64,000 nucleotides of DNA from Lachnospiraceae bacterium (GTDB taxonomy: Bacteria; Bacillota; Clostridia; Lachnospirales; Lachnospiraceae): contig JAFZOS010000065.1 in the NCBI GenBank assembly GCA_017550535.1, positions 186,001 through 250,000 on the forward strand. The letters are read 5' to 3'. Positions 27,677 to 34,617 of this stretch are shown here, one piece after another; within the stretch, counting starts at the first letter, position 1; each line of letters starts with the position of its first letter. The notes below the pieces were generated by a model. It was not told the origin of the DNA and did no database searches. It was given only the letters and a program-made list of their open reading frames with translations. Both the position numbers and the translations under genes were made by a program.

Positions 27677-28123
27677 TCACTCATTGAACCTGACTATATT
27701 CTCATCATTTAGTGTAAAATCATAATAGTTTAAGTCCTCACGCCTTGTCCATCCTATCCTGTTCCAGAAAGCATTTCCGATATCATTCGCGGTAAAAGCT
27801 ATCAGGCTTACCTTATTTATATGTTCATCCTTTAAGGCATTCATTGCATAAACTACCATCTGCCTGCCTATGCCCTTAAGCCTGTGGTCGGGATGAACGC
27901 ATACATGATAAAAACAGCCCCTTCTTCCGTCATGGCCGCAAAGAATACTTCCCACAACTTTACCGTCCTTGACCGCAACGACTGAAGTTGTGGGATTTCT
28001 TTTAAGGAAACGTTCTATCCCTTCGTAAGAATCATCTATGCTCCTTATCGCAAAACCCTTTATGCACATCCACAGGTCCTTAACCTGCTCATAATCGGCT
28101 TCTGTCATTGTACGTATTTCCAT
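27677..28123 (-). CDS. GNAT family N-acetyltransferase
   Basis: 148-residue acetyltransferase. The acetyl-CoA binding motif A reads HPDHRLKGIGRQMV, and the C-terminal part (LIAFTANDIGNAFWNRIGWTRR) resembles YpeA-type proteins. It is first in the arginine operon, directly behind the ArgR-like operator. With argJ present a separate glutamate N-acetyltransferase is not strictly needed; it could prime the cycle as in short ArgA-like proteins, or act on another amine. The substrate is undetermined. GAGGAG lies three to four bases before the ATG. Confidence 0.85.
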   Translation of the reverse strand: MEIRTMTEADYEQVKDLWMCIKGFAIRSIDDSYEGIERFLKRNPTTSVVAVKDGKVVGSILCGHDGRRGCFYHVCVHPDHRLKGIGRQMVVYAMNALKDEHINKVSLIAFTANDIGNAFWNRIGWTRREDLNYYDFTLNDENIVRFNE

Positions 28124-28156
28124 ATGCTCCTCACTTTTAAGGCTCCGTTTTCAGAT

Positions 28157-28194
28157 TTATGCATAATAATACATCATTTATGCATATTATGCAA
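28157..28194 (-). promoter_or_regulatory. ArgR-type tandem operator over the promoter of the argJBD operon
   Basis: Two TTATGCATA palindromic cores (28157-28166 and 28178-28187) are 21 bases apart, the spacing expected for paired 18-base ARG boxes with a 3-base gap. On the minus strand a promoter TTGCAT (28194-28189), 17-base spacer, TATTAT (28171-28166) runs through them. Binding would block the GNAT-argJ-argB-argD transcript. ArgR assignment rests on spacing, position and target genes. Confidence 0.7.
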
Positions 28195-28229
28195 CGTATT
28201 TTTAGCCATTTTTGTATAAAGTTGATTTT

Positions 28230-28273
28230 TTATGCATAATCTGCTTGCATTTATTATCCGGTTGTTGTATCCT
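28230..28273 (+). promoter_or_regulatory. argG promoter with adjacent ARG-box-like site
   Basis: TTGCAT (28245-28250), 17-base spacer, TATCCT (28268-28273). A third TTATGCATAA palindrome (28230-28239) lies just upstream of the -35, about five helical turns from the neighbouring box. The rest of the 214-base intergenic region is AT-rich, and AGGAGG precedes the argG ATG. Confidence 0.6.
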
Positions 28274-28337
28274 AATACATGTCATTTTAAACACATACGG
28301 ATGATCATACAATAAATTACCAGGAGGAAATATAAAT

Positions 28338-29561
28338 ATGAAGGAAAAAGTTGTACTTGCATATTCGGGTGGACTGGACACCAGTGCCCTGATACCGTGG
28401 CTTAAGGAAAACTTTGATTACGAAGTTATCTGCGTATGCGGAAACTGCGGTCAGGCCGAGGAGCTTGACGGACTTGAAGAGCGTGCACTTTCATCGGGAG
28501 CATCAAAGCTTTACATCGAGGATCTTACGGATGAATTCTGCAACGATTTCATAATCCCCTGCGTTCAGGCGCATGCCGTATACGAAAACAAATATCTTCT
28601 CGGCACCTCAATGGCGCGTCCTGTTATAGCCAAGAAGCTTGTTGAAATAGCACGTAAGGAAGGCGCCACCGCCATCTGTCACGGTGCTACCGGCAAGGGT
28701 AACGACCAGATAAGGTTCGAACTTGCGATAAAGGCCCTTGCACCCGACCTTAAGATAATAGCCGCATGGCGTAACGATAAGTGGACACTCCGCTCACGTG
28801 AGGAGGAGATCGAATACTGCAAGGCCCACGGGATAAACCTTCCTTTCTCGGCCGATTCAAGTTACTCAAGGGATCGTAACTTATGGCATATAAGCCATGA
28901 GGGACTTGAGCTCGAAGATCCTGCCAACGAACCGAATTACGACCATCTTCTCGTGCTCGGTACAACACCCGAAAAAGCGCCCGATGAAGGTGAATACGTT
29001 ACGATGACCTTTGAGGCAGGTATCCCCACTTCCGTTAACGGCAAAAATATGAAAGTTGCCGACATCATTGCAGAACTCAACCGCCTTGGCGGAAAGCACG
29101 GTATCGGTATCGTGGATATAGTTGAAAACCGCGTTGTCGGAATGAAGAGCCGCGGTGTTTATGAAACACCCGGAGGAACCATACTTTATGAGGCACACCA
29201 GCAGCTTGAGGAACTCATCCTCGACCGCGATACATATGCATTAAAGGCGGATCTCGGTAATAAATTTGCACAGATAGTATACGAAGGCAAGTGGTTCACT
29301 CCGCTGCGTGAAGCGGTTCAGGCTTTCATACAGTCTACTCAGAAGTATGTGACCGGCGAAGTTAAATTCAAACTTTACAAAGGAAATATAATCAAGGCCG
29401 GCACCACATCTCCATACTCATTGTACAACGAGAGCATCGCAAGCTTTACGACCGGAGATATGTACGATCATCATGATGCCGAAGGCTTCATAAATCTCTT
29501 CGGACTTTCATGCAAGGTTCGCGCACTGAAGATGAAGGAAGCAGAAGAAAAAGGCAGGTAA
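28338..29561 (+). CDS. argG: Argininosuccinate synthase
   Basis: 407 residues; joins citrulline and aspartate using ATP in the next-to-last step of arginine synthesis. The N-terminal PP-loop [16 protein letters not shown], the [14 protein letters not shown] motif and the C-terminal [13 protein letters not shown] are all intact. AGGAGG lies nine bases before the ATG. It is transcribed away from the argJBD operon from the shared regulatory region. argH does not follow it here; a DUF1294 gene does. Confidence 0.98.
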   Translation: MKEKVVLAYSGGLDTSALIPWLKENFDYEVICVCGNCGQAEELDGLEERALSSGASKLYIEDLTDEFCNDFIIPCVQAHAVYENKYLLGTSMARPVIAKKLVEIARKEGATAICHGATGKGNDQIRFELAIKALAPDLKIIAAWRNDKWTLRSREEEIEYCKAHGINLPFSADSSYSRDRNLWHISHEGLELEDPANEPNYDHLLVLGTTPEKAPDEGEYVTMTFEAGIPTSVNGKNMKVADIIAELNRLGGKHGIGIVDIVENRVVGMKSRGVYETPGGTILYEAHQQLEELILDRDTYALKADLGNKFAQIVYEGKWFTPLREAVQAFIQSTQKYVTGEVKFKLYKGNIIKAGTTSPYSLYNESIASFTTGDMYDHHDAEGFINLFGLSCKVRALKMKEAEEKGR

Positions 29562-29581
29562 TTACCAAAAGGAGCCACCCA

Positions 29582-29890
29582 ATGATAGACCTTGGAAATG
29601 TCAGGATGATCATCGGCCTTTATATAATATGTGTTAACCTGCTCGGGCTCGCCTATTTTTTCATAGACAAGCAGAAGGCCAAGCGGCAGTCGTGGCGCAC
29701 ACCGGAAGCGACATTATTCTCGATCGCGATATTCGGAGGCAGCATCGGCTGCCTTCTTGGTATGTATCTTTTCAGGCACAAGACTCACAAACCGGCGTTT
29801 TACATCGGAATGCCCGTCATACTTGGGATTCAGATAATACTTGTACTGATACTGCTGTTCTTTACGCCGCTTGATTTTAAGATCATGTAA
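29582..29890 (+). CDS. DUF1294 small membrane protein
   Basis: 102 residues from the ATG at 29582 (AAAGGAG upstream). It has three hydrophobic segments and the family core FFIDKQKAKRQSWRTPEATLF and GGSIGCLLGMYLFRHKTHKP, which identify DUF1294, a widespread family of unknown function. It is probably co-transcribed with argG (20-base gap). Confidence 0.88.
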   Translation: MIDLGNVRMIIGLYIICVNLLGLAYFFIDKQKAKRQSWRTPEATLFSIAIFGGSIGCLLGMYLFRHKTHKPAFYIGMPVILGIQIILVLILLFFTPLDFKIM

Positions 29891-29900
29891 CGGAGGCTGT

Positions 29901-30434
29901 ATGCGACTTTTCAGGATAAAGAATACCGCTTTATTTATGACCGGTCTCCTGTCCGATAAAGAGACGGTTTTCGATCATTTCCTTTTGAACGAAGCGATCA
30001 TAGTCACTTCGACTACCCATACGATCGACGGCCACTTAAACAGGGATTTTTTCACCGCCGACGAACTCGATATTTTAAGAGATGACGCAAAAAAAGAAGG
30101 CCGTATCTTCAGTGAAGACATGGTCCGCTGGGAATCGGTCAAGGGATATTGCCATTCATGCATAAAAGGCAGGAAGCCTCCCATTTCATTCAGGATCACT
30201 CTCTGCCTCGCGGGGGAAAACGTCGAAAAGTTCCTCGCAGGTATCGATACCACCATCCTTCCCGATCAGGTAGGATCATTAAATGTAAATATAAAATATG
30301 ACGGCGGTGCACTTACATGCACCACCGCCGTTTCACTTAAAGTATTTTCAATGGACAGATCACTCAATACGGCATGGGACGATATGTTTGAACGCTTCCT
30401 TGACAGTCACGGCTATGACCATGACGTGCCTTAA
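29901..30434 (+). CDS. Uncharacterised protein, resembles DUF5721
   Basis: 177 residues, starting at the ATG at 29901 with GGAGG five bases upstream. It is soluble and has no signal peptide. Features are an N-terminal LFRIKNTALFMTGLLS, then VFDHFLLNEA, a HTIDGHLNRDFF strand, and IKGRKPPISFRITLCL. From memory this pattern fits DUF5721, a Lachnospiraceae family with no known function; I cannot verify it. It follows the DUF1294 gene by 10 bases. Its TAA stop overlaps the stop of the convergent DUF2974 gene (shared ttaa at 30431-30434). Confidence 0.7.
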   Translation: MRLFRIKNTALFMTGLLSDKETVFDHFLLNEAIIVTSTTHTIDGHLNRDFFTADELDILRDDAKKEGRIFSEDMVRWESVKGYCHSCIKGRKPPISFRITLCLAGENVEKFLAGIDTTILPDQVGSLNVNIKYDGGALTCTTAVSLKVFSMDRSLNTAWDDMFERFLDSHGYDHDVP

Positions 30435-31747
30435 GCAAAAGCGATCGTTCCTATACAGCTTACTATCTCTTTCTCCCGGTCCGAATATAACCTGCTTATC
30501 TCATCGAGCGCTTCCGCACGCGCTCCGGTAAGTGCCGCATATTCCGCCATCCTGTTCTCCGCTCTTTTCAATATTATGTCAACCGCAAGTTTGGTGGCGG
30601 CTTTATAGTCTATCTTGAGCCTTAGCTCTGCCAGCTTCTGTGACACATTATCCATTTCTTCACCGACCGTCCTCATGATCTCCGATGCCGCCTTTAAGCC
30701 TTCCGGATCCACATAAACTTCGTCGGTTACTATGTTCACATCACGCAGCGGATCCTTAATGTACAAACCGGCACTTCCCGCCAGGTACCGCATAACGTCA
30801 AGTCCCGCCCTGTCCTTTTTATCCTTTTCCGATTCATCGCTTAACTCATCGCTGAAGAACGCAGCAACATTTGCGGCAAGCAGTTCGCCGACCAGGCCTC
30901 CCCCTCCATCCGGAAGGGAATCCATGCATCCGGTAAGTGTGCCCGTAAGCCCCTTGATACCCTGCATCAGCATGCTCTGCTTAGTCAGGTTTATTATATT
31001 CCCGTTTTCATCAAAACTGCAGCTGTCAAAAAGTGCATATGAACTGTGACATCCGACAGGATCACTGTGACGGTTTTTTACAAATACCGCCGCGCCTGCA
31101 ATGGAACCCAGTAATAGGTTTACATAATCATTATGTGCACTGATCGACTTTATCCTTCCGCTCACGGTAACGATATCATCGGGATACGCATTAAAAAACT
31201 CCCTGCCGAATCCCTGACCGTCATAGGAAACGCATCTGTCCACCCTGTCGCTGTTAAGTACAGTGACATACTGGGCAAGGTTACCGCCCTTGCTGTGTCC
31301 GGTGACGGTAATGCTGTCATAAACTCCGCAGTCATACCTTACAAAATCATCCGCGAGTTTCTGCATCTTTGTATCGCTTAAGAATTCGCCCCGAACATTA
31401 TCCGCCCACGGTTCATAGTCGCCTCCCGTTCCGCGGAACACGACCGTGGCATCACCCTCGGGCGACTCAAAGCATATCGCACGTATGCCGCCCGCATCTA
31501 TACTCCTTGCAACTCTTAAGTCTCTAAGGCCGTCACCGCAGGCATCCATCTCACTAAGAATGCGGCATCCCTCCTGCGCACTCATACATCCGCCTATTCC
31601 CAGAGCTGCAGTTTTCGCTTCAACAATATTTCCGCTCCCGTCGCGGCAGCTGTCAAGCATCTCATTTATCGTCCCATATTCGGTACATTTATCAAAGTAC
31701 AGATAATTTGCTAAGAGCAGGAGCTCCTTCTCACTAAGTTCTTTCAT
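30431..31747 (-). CDS. DUF2974 lipase-like protein with a WXG-like C-terminal helical tail
   Basis: 438 residues from the ATG at 31747, which overlaps the upstream stop as ATGA; a longer start at 31795 is unlikely. The alpha/beta-hydrolase core (about 20-330) has VVFRGTGG (oxyanion region) and the nucleophile elbow TGHSKGG (Ser near residue 153), as in DUF2974/Mbeg1-like and class 3 lipase proteins. There is no signal peptide. The last 110 residues are helical (VDPEGLKAASEIMRTVGEEM, then KRAENRMAEYAAL) and end with LYSDREKE, which contains a YxxxE pattern as in type VII export signals. It is the last gene of the secretion cluster. I infer that it could be a secreted phospholipase or lipase effector. 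Confidence 0.8.
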   Translation of the reverse strand: MKELSEKELLLLANYLYFDKCTEYGTINEMLDSCRDGSGNIVEAKTAALGIGGCMSAQEGCRILSEMDACGDGLRDLRVARSIDAGGIRAICFESPEGDATVVFRGTGGDYEPWADNVRGEFLSDTKMQKLADDFVRYDCGVYDSITVTGHSKGGNLAQYVTVLNSDRVDRCVSYDGQGFGREFFNAYPDDIVTVSGRIKSISAHNDYVNLLLGSIAGAAVFVKNRHSDPVGCHSSYALFDSCSFDENGNIINLTKQSMLMQGIKGLTGTLTGCMDSLPDGGGGLVGELLAANVAAFFSDELSDESEKDKKDRAGLDVMRYLAGSAGLYIKDPLRDVNIVTDEVYVDPEGLKAASEIMRTVGEEMDNVSQKLAELRLKIDYKAATKLAVDIILKRAENRMAEYAALTGARAEALDEISRLYSDREKEIVSCIGTIAFA

Positions 31748-33093
31748 ATCCTTACCTGAAGGGATGACTGGCCAAGCATAAGTATATCTCCGCACTTAAG
31801 CATAAGATCCTGAAATACCTTCTGCCCGTTCACCCGTGTTCCGTTGGATGAATTAAGGTCCCTTACATACCAGCATCCGTCCTTTACCGATAACTCACAA
31901 TGCCTTCCGGATATGGAATCATCATAGTCGATCGCAAGATCACACAAACCGGCGGACCTTCCCACAATAAGCGTACCGTCACTCGAAGCCCGAAACAGCC
32001 TTGTCGGATCATTGCAGTCCTCCAATACGATATCATGGCCTCCCTCTTCCCGGCTTAACACCCTTGTGCTCATGCTCTCCTCATTAAGCCTTGTGGTCAT
32101 GCAGTCATATTCCTCGGCGTCAATGGCTATCATAGCCTCCCTCTTAAGTTCCTCATCTATCCTTTCTTTGTACCGGTCTTTCTTAACCGGTGATCTTTTT
32201 CCCCTTCCTGTTATCAGCCGGATGATCACCGCAAATGAGAGAGCAAAAACAAATCCCAGTATCGGGAATATTATGCCAAGGTTCACACCCGGAGCATCAT
32301 TTGTACTGTGACGTATTATGGGAGTATTGGCTGCCGCATGGGTATCGGGTGTATCAACGGCTACGGTTTCCTCAAGCAGTTTAGCTCCCCTGCCTTCATC
32401 ACCGTATATCATAAGGCTGTCCTCACCTGTTGAAGCCTCATTCTCCTCAACGGTTCCCTCCGTCGCTTCCTCTTCCGTATCGGCCGTCATCTCCTCGGCC
32501 TTGTCAGCTTCCGCCTCCATTTCCTTAGCCTGCCTTGCAGCATCAATTGCTTCAAGTACCGCCTTTCCCATCGTCACTTCACTTGAAGCATCCGAGCCTT
32601 CAAATTCCGTAAGAAGAAGCTTTCCTCCGCTTATGGTAGCTATTGCGGAAAGGTTCTTCGTTGCAGGTATACCCAAACGCTCCACGCACTGTATGACATA
32701 TACCGGATAATCGGAATCCCTCAGGAGATAATACAGCTCTTCGTCGGCATGGAGGACCGATTCCGATTCCTCACCGTCGGTAAAGAGTATTATATTCCTG
32801 CATGCAACGTCCTGTTCCTTCCATTCGCGCAGAACCTTTACCAGATTATCGGTAATATATGTATCCCTGTCAGTAAGCTCCAGCCCGTCTATGCTTTTAT
32901 CGATAAGCACCCTGTCCGAGGTGTAATCGGTGATATACTCAATATCCTCTCCGAAAGTCGCAAGCCTTGCAGAATCATTTTCTCCCGCGTTTTCGCATAT
33001 ATATTTCGCCGTTTCCCTGCACAGCATAAAGTTTGCTTCACCGACGGACATGGAATTGTCAATAAGGATCAGGTTTTTATATCCTACTGTCAT
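31744..33093 (-). CDS. VWA and FHA domain membrane protein of the type VII locus
   Basis: 449 residues. An N-terminal von Willebrand A domain (about 1-175) has a MIDAS DNSMS at residues 12-16 and TDGEES downstream, so it can bind a metal-dependent ligand. A long acidic linker (about 180-265), one membrane helix (about 270-295), a basic stretch and a C-terminal FHA domain (about 370-449, VGRSAG, SGRH, SSNGT) follow. No signal peptide is visible before the VWA domain, so its side of the membrane is uncertain. It lies 11 bases after a WXG100 gene and overlaps the lipase gene by four bases. It may fill a structural role normally played by EssB-type proteins; this is inference. Confidence 0.85.
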   Translation of the reverse strand: MTVGYKNLILIDNSMSVGEANFMLCRETAKYICENAGENDSARLATFGEDIEYITDYTSDRVLIDKSIDGLELTDRDTYITDNLVKVLREWKEQDVACRNIILFTDGEESESVLHADEELYYLLRDSDYPVYVIQCVERLGIPATKNLSAIATISGGKLLLTEFEGSDASSEVTMGKAVLEAIDAARQAKEMEAEADKAEEMTADTEEEATEGTVEENEASTGEDSLMIYGDEGRGAKLLEETVAVDTPDTHAAANTPIIRHSTNDAPGVNLGIIFPILGFVFALSFAVIIRLITGRGKRSPVKKDRYKERIDEELKREAMIAIDAEEYDCMTTRLNEESMSTRVLSREEGGHDIVLEDCNDPTRLFRASSDGTLIVGRSAGLCDLAIDYDDSISGRHCELSVKDGCWYVRDLNSSNGTRVNGQKVFQDLMLKCGDILMLGQSSLQVRI

Positions 33094-33104
33094 AGCTTTA
33101 CCTC

Positions 33105-33422
33105 TTATGCAACTATATCTGTTTTAAGCATGGCACTCTGCTCCGTGTTGGTATCTTCCGCAGCCTGATATTCCCTGGCCATATTGTTAAGATCGGTCAC
33201 GTGTTCCTGGATCATCCTGTTTATCTTCTCAATATCATCCGATAGCTCTGCAAATTTCGCCCCGTATCCGGTAGCCGCCTCGCCCATCCAAACCGACTTA
33301 AGGGACGATACTATATCATTCATTTCCTGTGTGAGTGACCTTACAGTCCTTCCTGTTGTGCTGAATTCATTTGACGCCGCTATCAGCTTTTCCGGCGTTA
33401 CTTTCAATAATCCCGTCATCAT
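33105..33422 (-). CDS. WXG100 family protein (EsxA/B-like)
   Basis: 105 residues, GGAGG upstream. Two amphipathic helices are joined by a VWMGEA turn (WxG) near residue 45. The C-terminus carries REYQAAED, a YxxxE export signal. WXG100 proteins are small helical-hairpin substrates of type VII secretion, usually exported as dimers. Its pair partner may be the next WXG gene 15 bases upstream. Confidence 0.93.
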   Translation of the reverse strand: MMTGLLKVTPEKLIAASNEFSTTGRTVRSLTQEMNDIVSSLKSVWMGEAATGYGAKFAELSDDIEKINRMIQEHVTDLNNMAREYQAAEDTNTEQSAMLKTDIVA

Positions 33423-33437
33423 TATCCTCCTATATTC

Positions 33438-33737
33438 TCAGCAGCTCCTTACCGTTGCCGTCTGCGTGTTCTTCTTCTCTGCTTCCTCATATTTTGCGGC
33501 GATCACAAGCAATGCCTCGATGAACTTCTCTATCGCCGCATGGAACTGATCCATCCTGCCCCTGTCATTTACAAAAGCTTTGTGAAAGGCATCGTTTGCT
33601 TCACCCTCCCACATGGACTTAAGCGACTGCTCCGTCTGCTGCATGGAATCAACCGATCCGCGAAACCTTGTGTTAAGGCCTTTAAGCTGTTCGGCCTTCT
33701 TTCTCAATTCTGCTGATGTTACCTGAAAAAACGACAT
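33438..33737 (-). CDS. WXG100 family protein (EsxA/B-like)
   Basis: 99 residues with the classical start MSFFQVTSAELRKKAEQL, a MWEGEA turn near residue 43 and a C-terminal KYEEAEKKN (YxxxE). AAAAGGAGG precedes the ATG. This is the most canonical WXG100 member of the four in the cluster and probably an exported substrate or co-factor of the ATPase. Confidence 0.95.
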   Translation of the reverse strand: MSFFQVTSAELRKKAEQLKGLNTRFRGSVDSMQQTEQSLKSMWEGEANDAFHKAFVNDRGRMDQFHAAIEKFIEALLVIAAKYEEAEKKNTQTATVRSC

Positions 33738-33761
33738 AAAAAACCTCCTTTTAAAAACTGT

Positions 33762-34061
33762 CTATCCTATCATTCTAATTGCTGCCATCTCCGCTGCGTA
33801 AATACGTCCTGCCGTTACCCTTATAAGATCAGATGTCTCCTTCAGTGACTCGGCACATCCGTACATCCTGTCCCTTATCGCATTTACCTTACCTGTGTAT
33901 TCAAGTGCATTCTCGCCCTTCCACGACTGTGTCAACAGTTTAAGCGCGGTGTTTATCTTGACACTTCCTATACTGCATATAACACCCGACAGCTCCTCAA
34001 GCTCGTCCGCCTGCTGCATCGCACGATTAAACTGAATATCGATCTCATCCTTAATGCTCAT
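33762..34061 (-). CDS. WXG100-like helical protein
   Basis: 99 residues, predicted helix-turn-helix hairpin with SWKGENALEY at about 47-56. No YxxxD/E signal is seen after the second helix (the end reads GRIYAAEMAAIRMIG). It may be exported as the partner of a signal-bearing WXG protein, or remain in the cell. Its ATG overlaps the stop of the preceding WXG gene as ATGA. Confidence 0.85.
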   Translation of the reverse strand: MSIKDEIDIQFNRAMQQADELEELSGVICSIGSVKINTALKLLTQSWKGENALEYTGKVNAIRDRMYGCAESLKETSDLIRVTAGRIYAAEMAAIRMIG

Positions 34062-34357
34062 TTTTTAATTCCTCCTATGACGCTGCTTACCTTAAGCTCC
34101 GTATTCTGATATCCCGAAAGAAATGTACTGAGCATAATGTACATAACCTTCATGTTTAATGCCTTGGCTTTCATGAATTCCATATCTTCTTTAAGCCTTA
34201 TGCTGTAGTGTTCGTAAGCGGTACCCTCCCAGGATATATTAAGGCCTGCAAGGGACTCCTCAAGCCCTGTCAGTTTTGCATACAGCTCCTCCGATACGAC
34301 CCCCATATCATCAAGCAGCCCCCTCATCCGTACATACACCGCACTTAACGGTACCAC
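34058..34357 (-). CDS. WXG100-like helical protein, GTG start inside the yukD-like gene
   Basis: Read from GTG at 34357, which has AAAGGAGG five bases upstream, the protein is 99 residues, the normal length for the class; upstream ATG codons lack such a site and would give odd N-termini. It has the ISWEGTAYEHYS turn near residue 50 and two helices. No clear YxxxD/E signal is seen at the C-terminus (SGYQNTELK has YxxxE spacing only within the last helix). The first 47 bases overlap the end of the yukD-like gene in another frame. Confidence 0.8.
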   Translation of the reverse strand: MVPLSAVYVRMRGLLDDMGVVSEELYAKLTGLEESLAGLNISWEGTAYEHYSIRLKEDMEFMKAKALNMKVMYIMLSTFLSGYQNTELKVSSVIGGIKK

Positions 34358-34604
34358 TGTATCCTCCTTTCCCATCCTTACATGATATATACATAAGCCT
34401 GTCCCCCGACGACACTCCGTAATCCAAAAGAGTACCTTCATCCGGAAGCCTGCCCTTTCCCGATATGCTGAGCAGTATCCCGCATACACTGTCATGGCAC
34501 AGAGATGCCATATAACCTGACAGTTCCTTAACAGGTATGCTCTCATCAGCCTCAAATTCATATGTCCTTGCATTCCTGATCGCTGACACTTCGAACCTTA
34601 TCAT
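34311..34604 (-). CDS. YukD/EsaB-like ubiquitin-fold protein
   Basis: 97 residues from the ATG at 34604. The first 75 residues fit the ubiquitin-like YukD/EsaB fold (MIRFEVSAIRNARTYEFEAD, PVKELSGYMASLC, LPDEGTLLDYGVSSGDRLMYI). EsaB is a small cytoplasmic regulator or component of Firmicutes type VII systems. The last 22 residues are extra and coincide with the overlap on the following WXG gene. It starts 13 bases after the essC-like stop. Confidence 0.85.
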   Translation of the reverse strand: MIRFEVSAIRNARTYEFEADESIPVKELSGYMASLCHDSVCGILLSISGKGRLPDEGTLLDYGVSSGDRLMYISCKDGKGGYSGTVKCGVCTDEGAA

Positions 34605-34617
34605 CAATAACCTCCCG

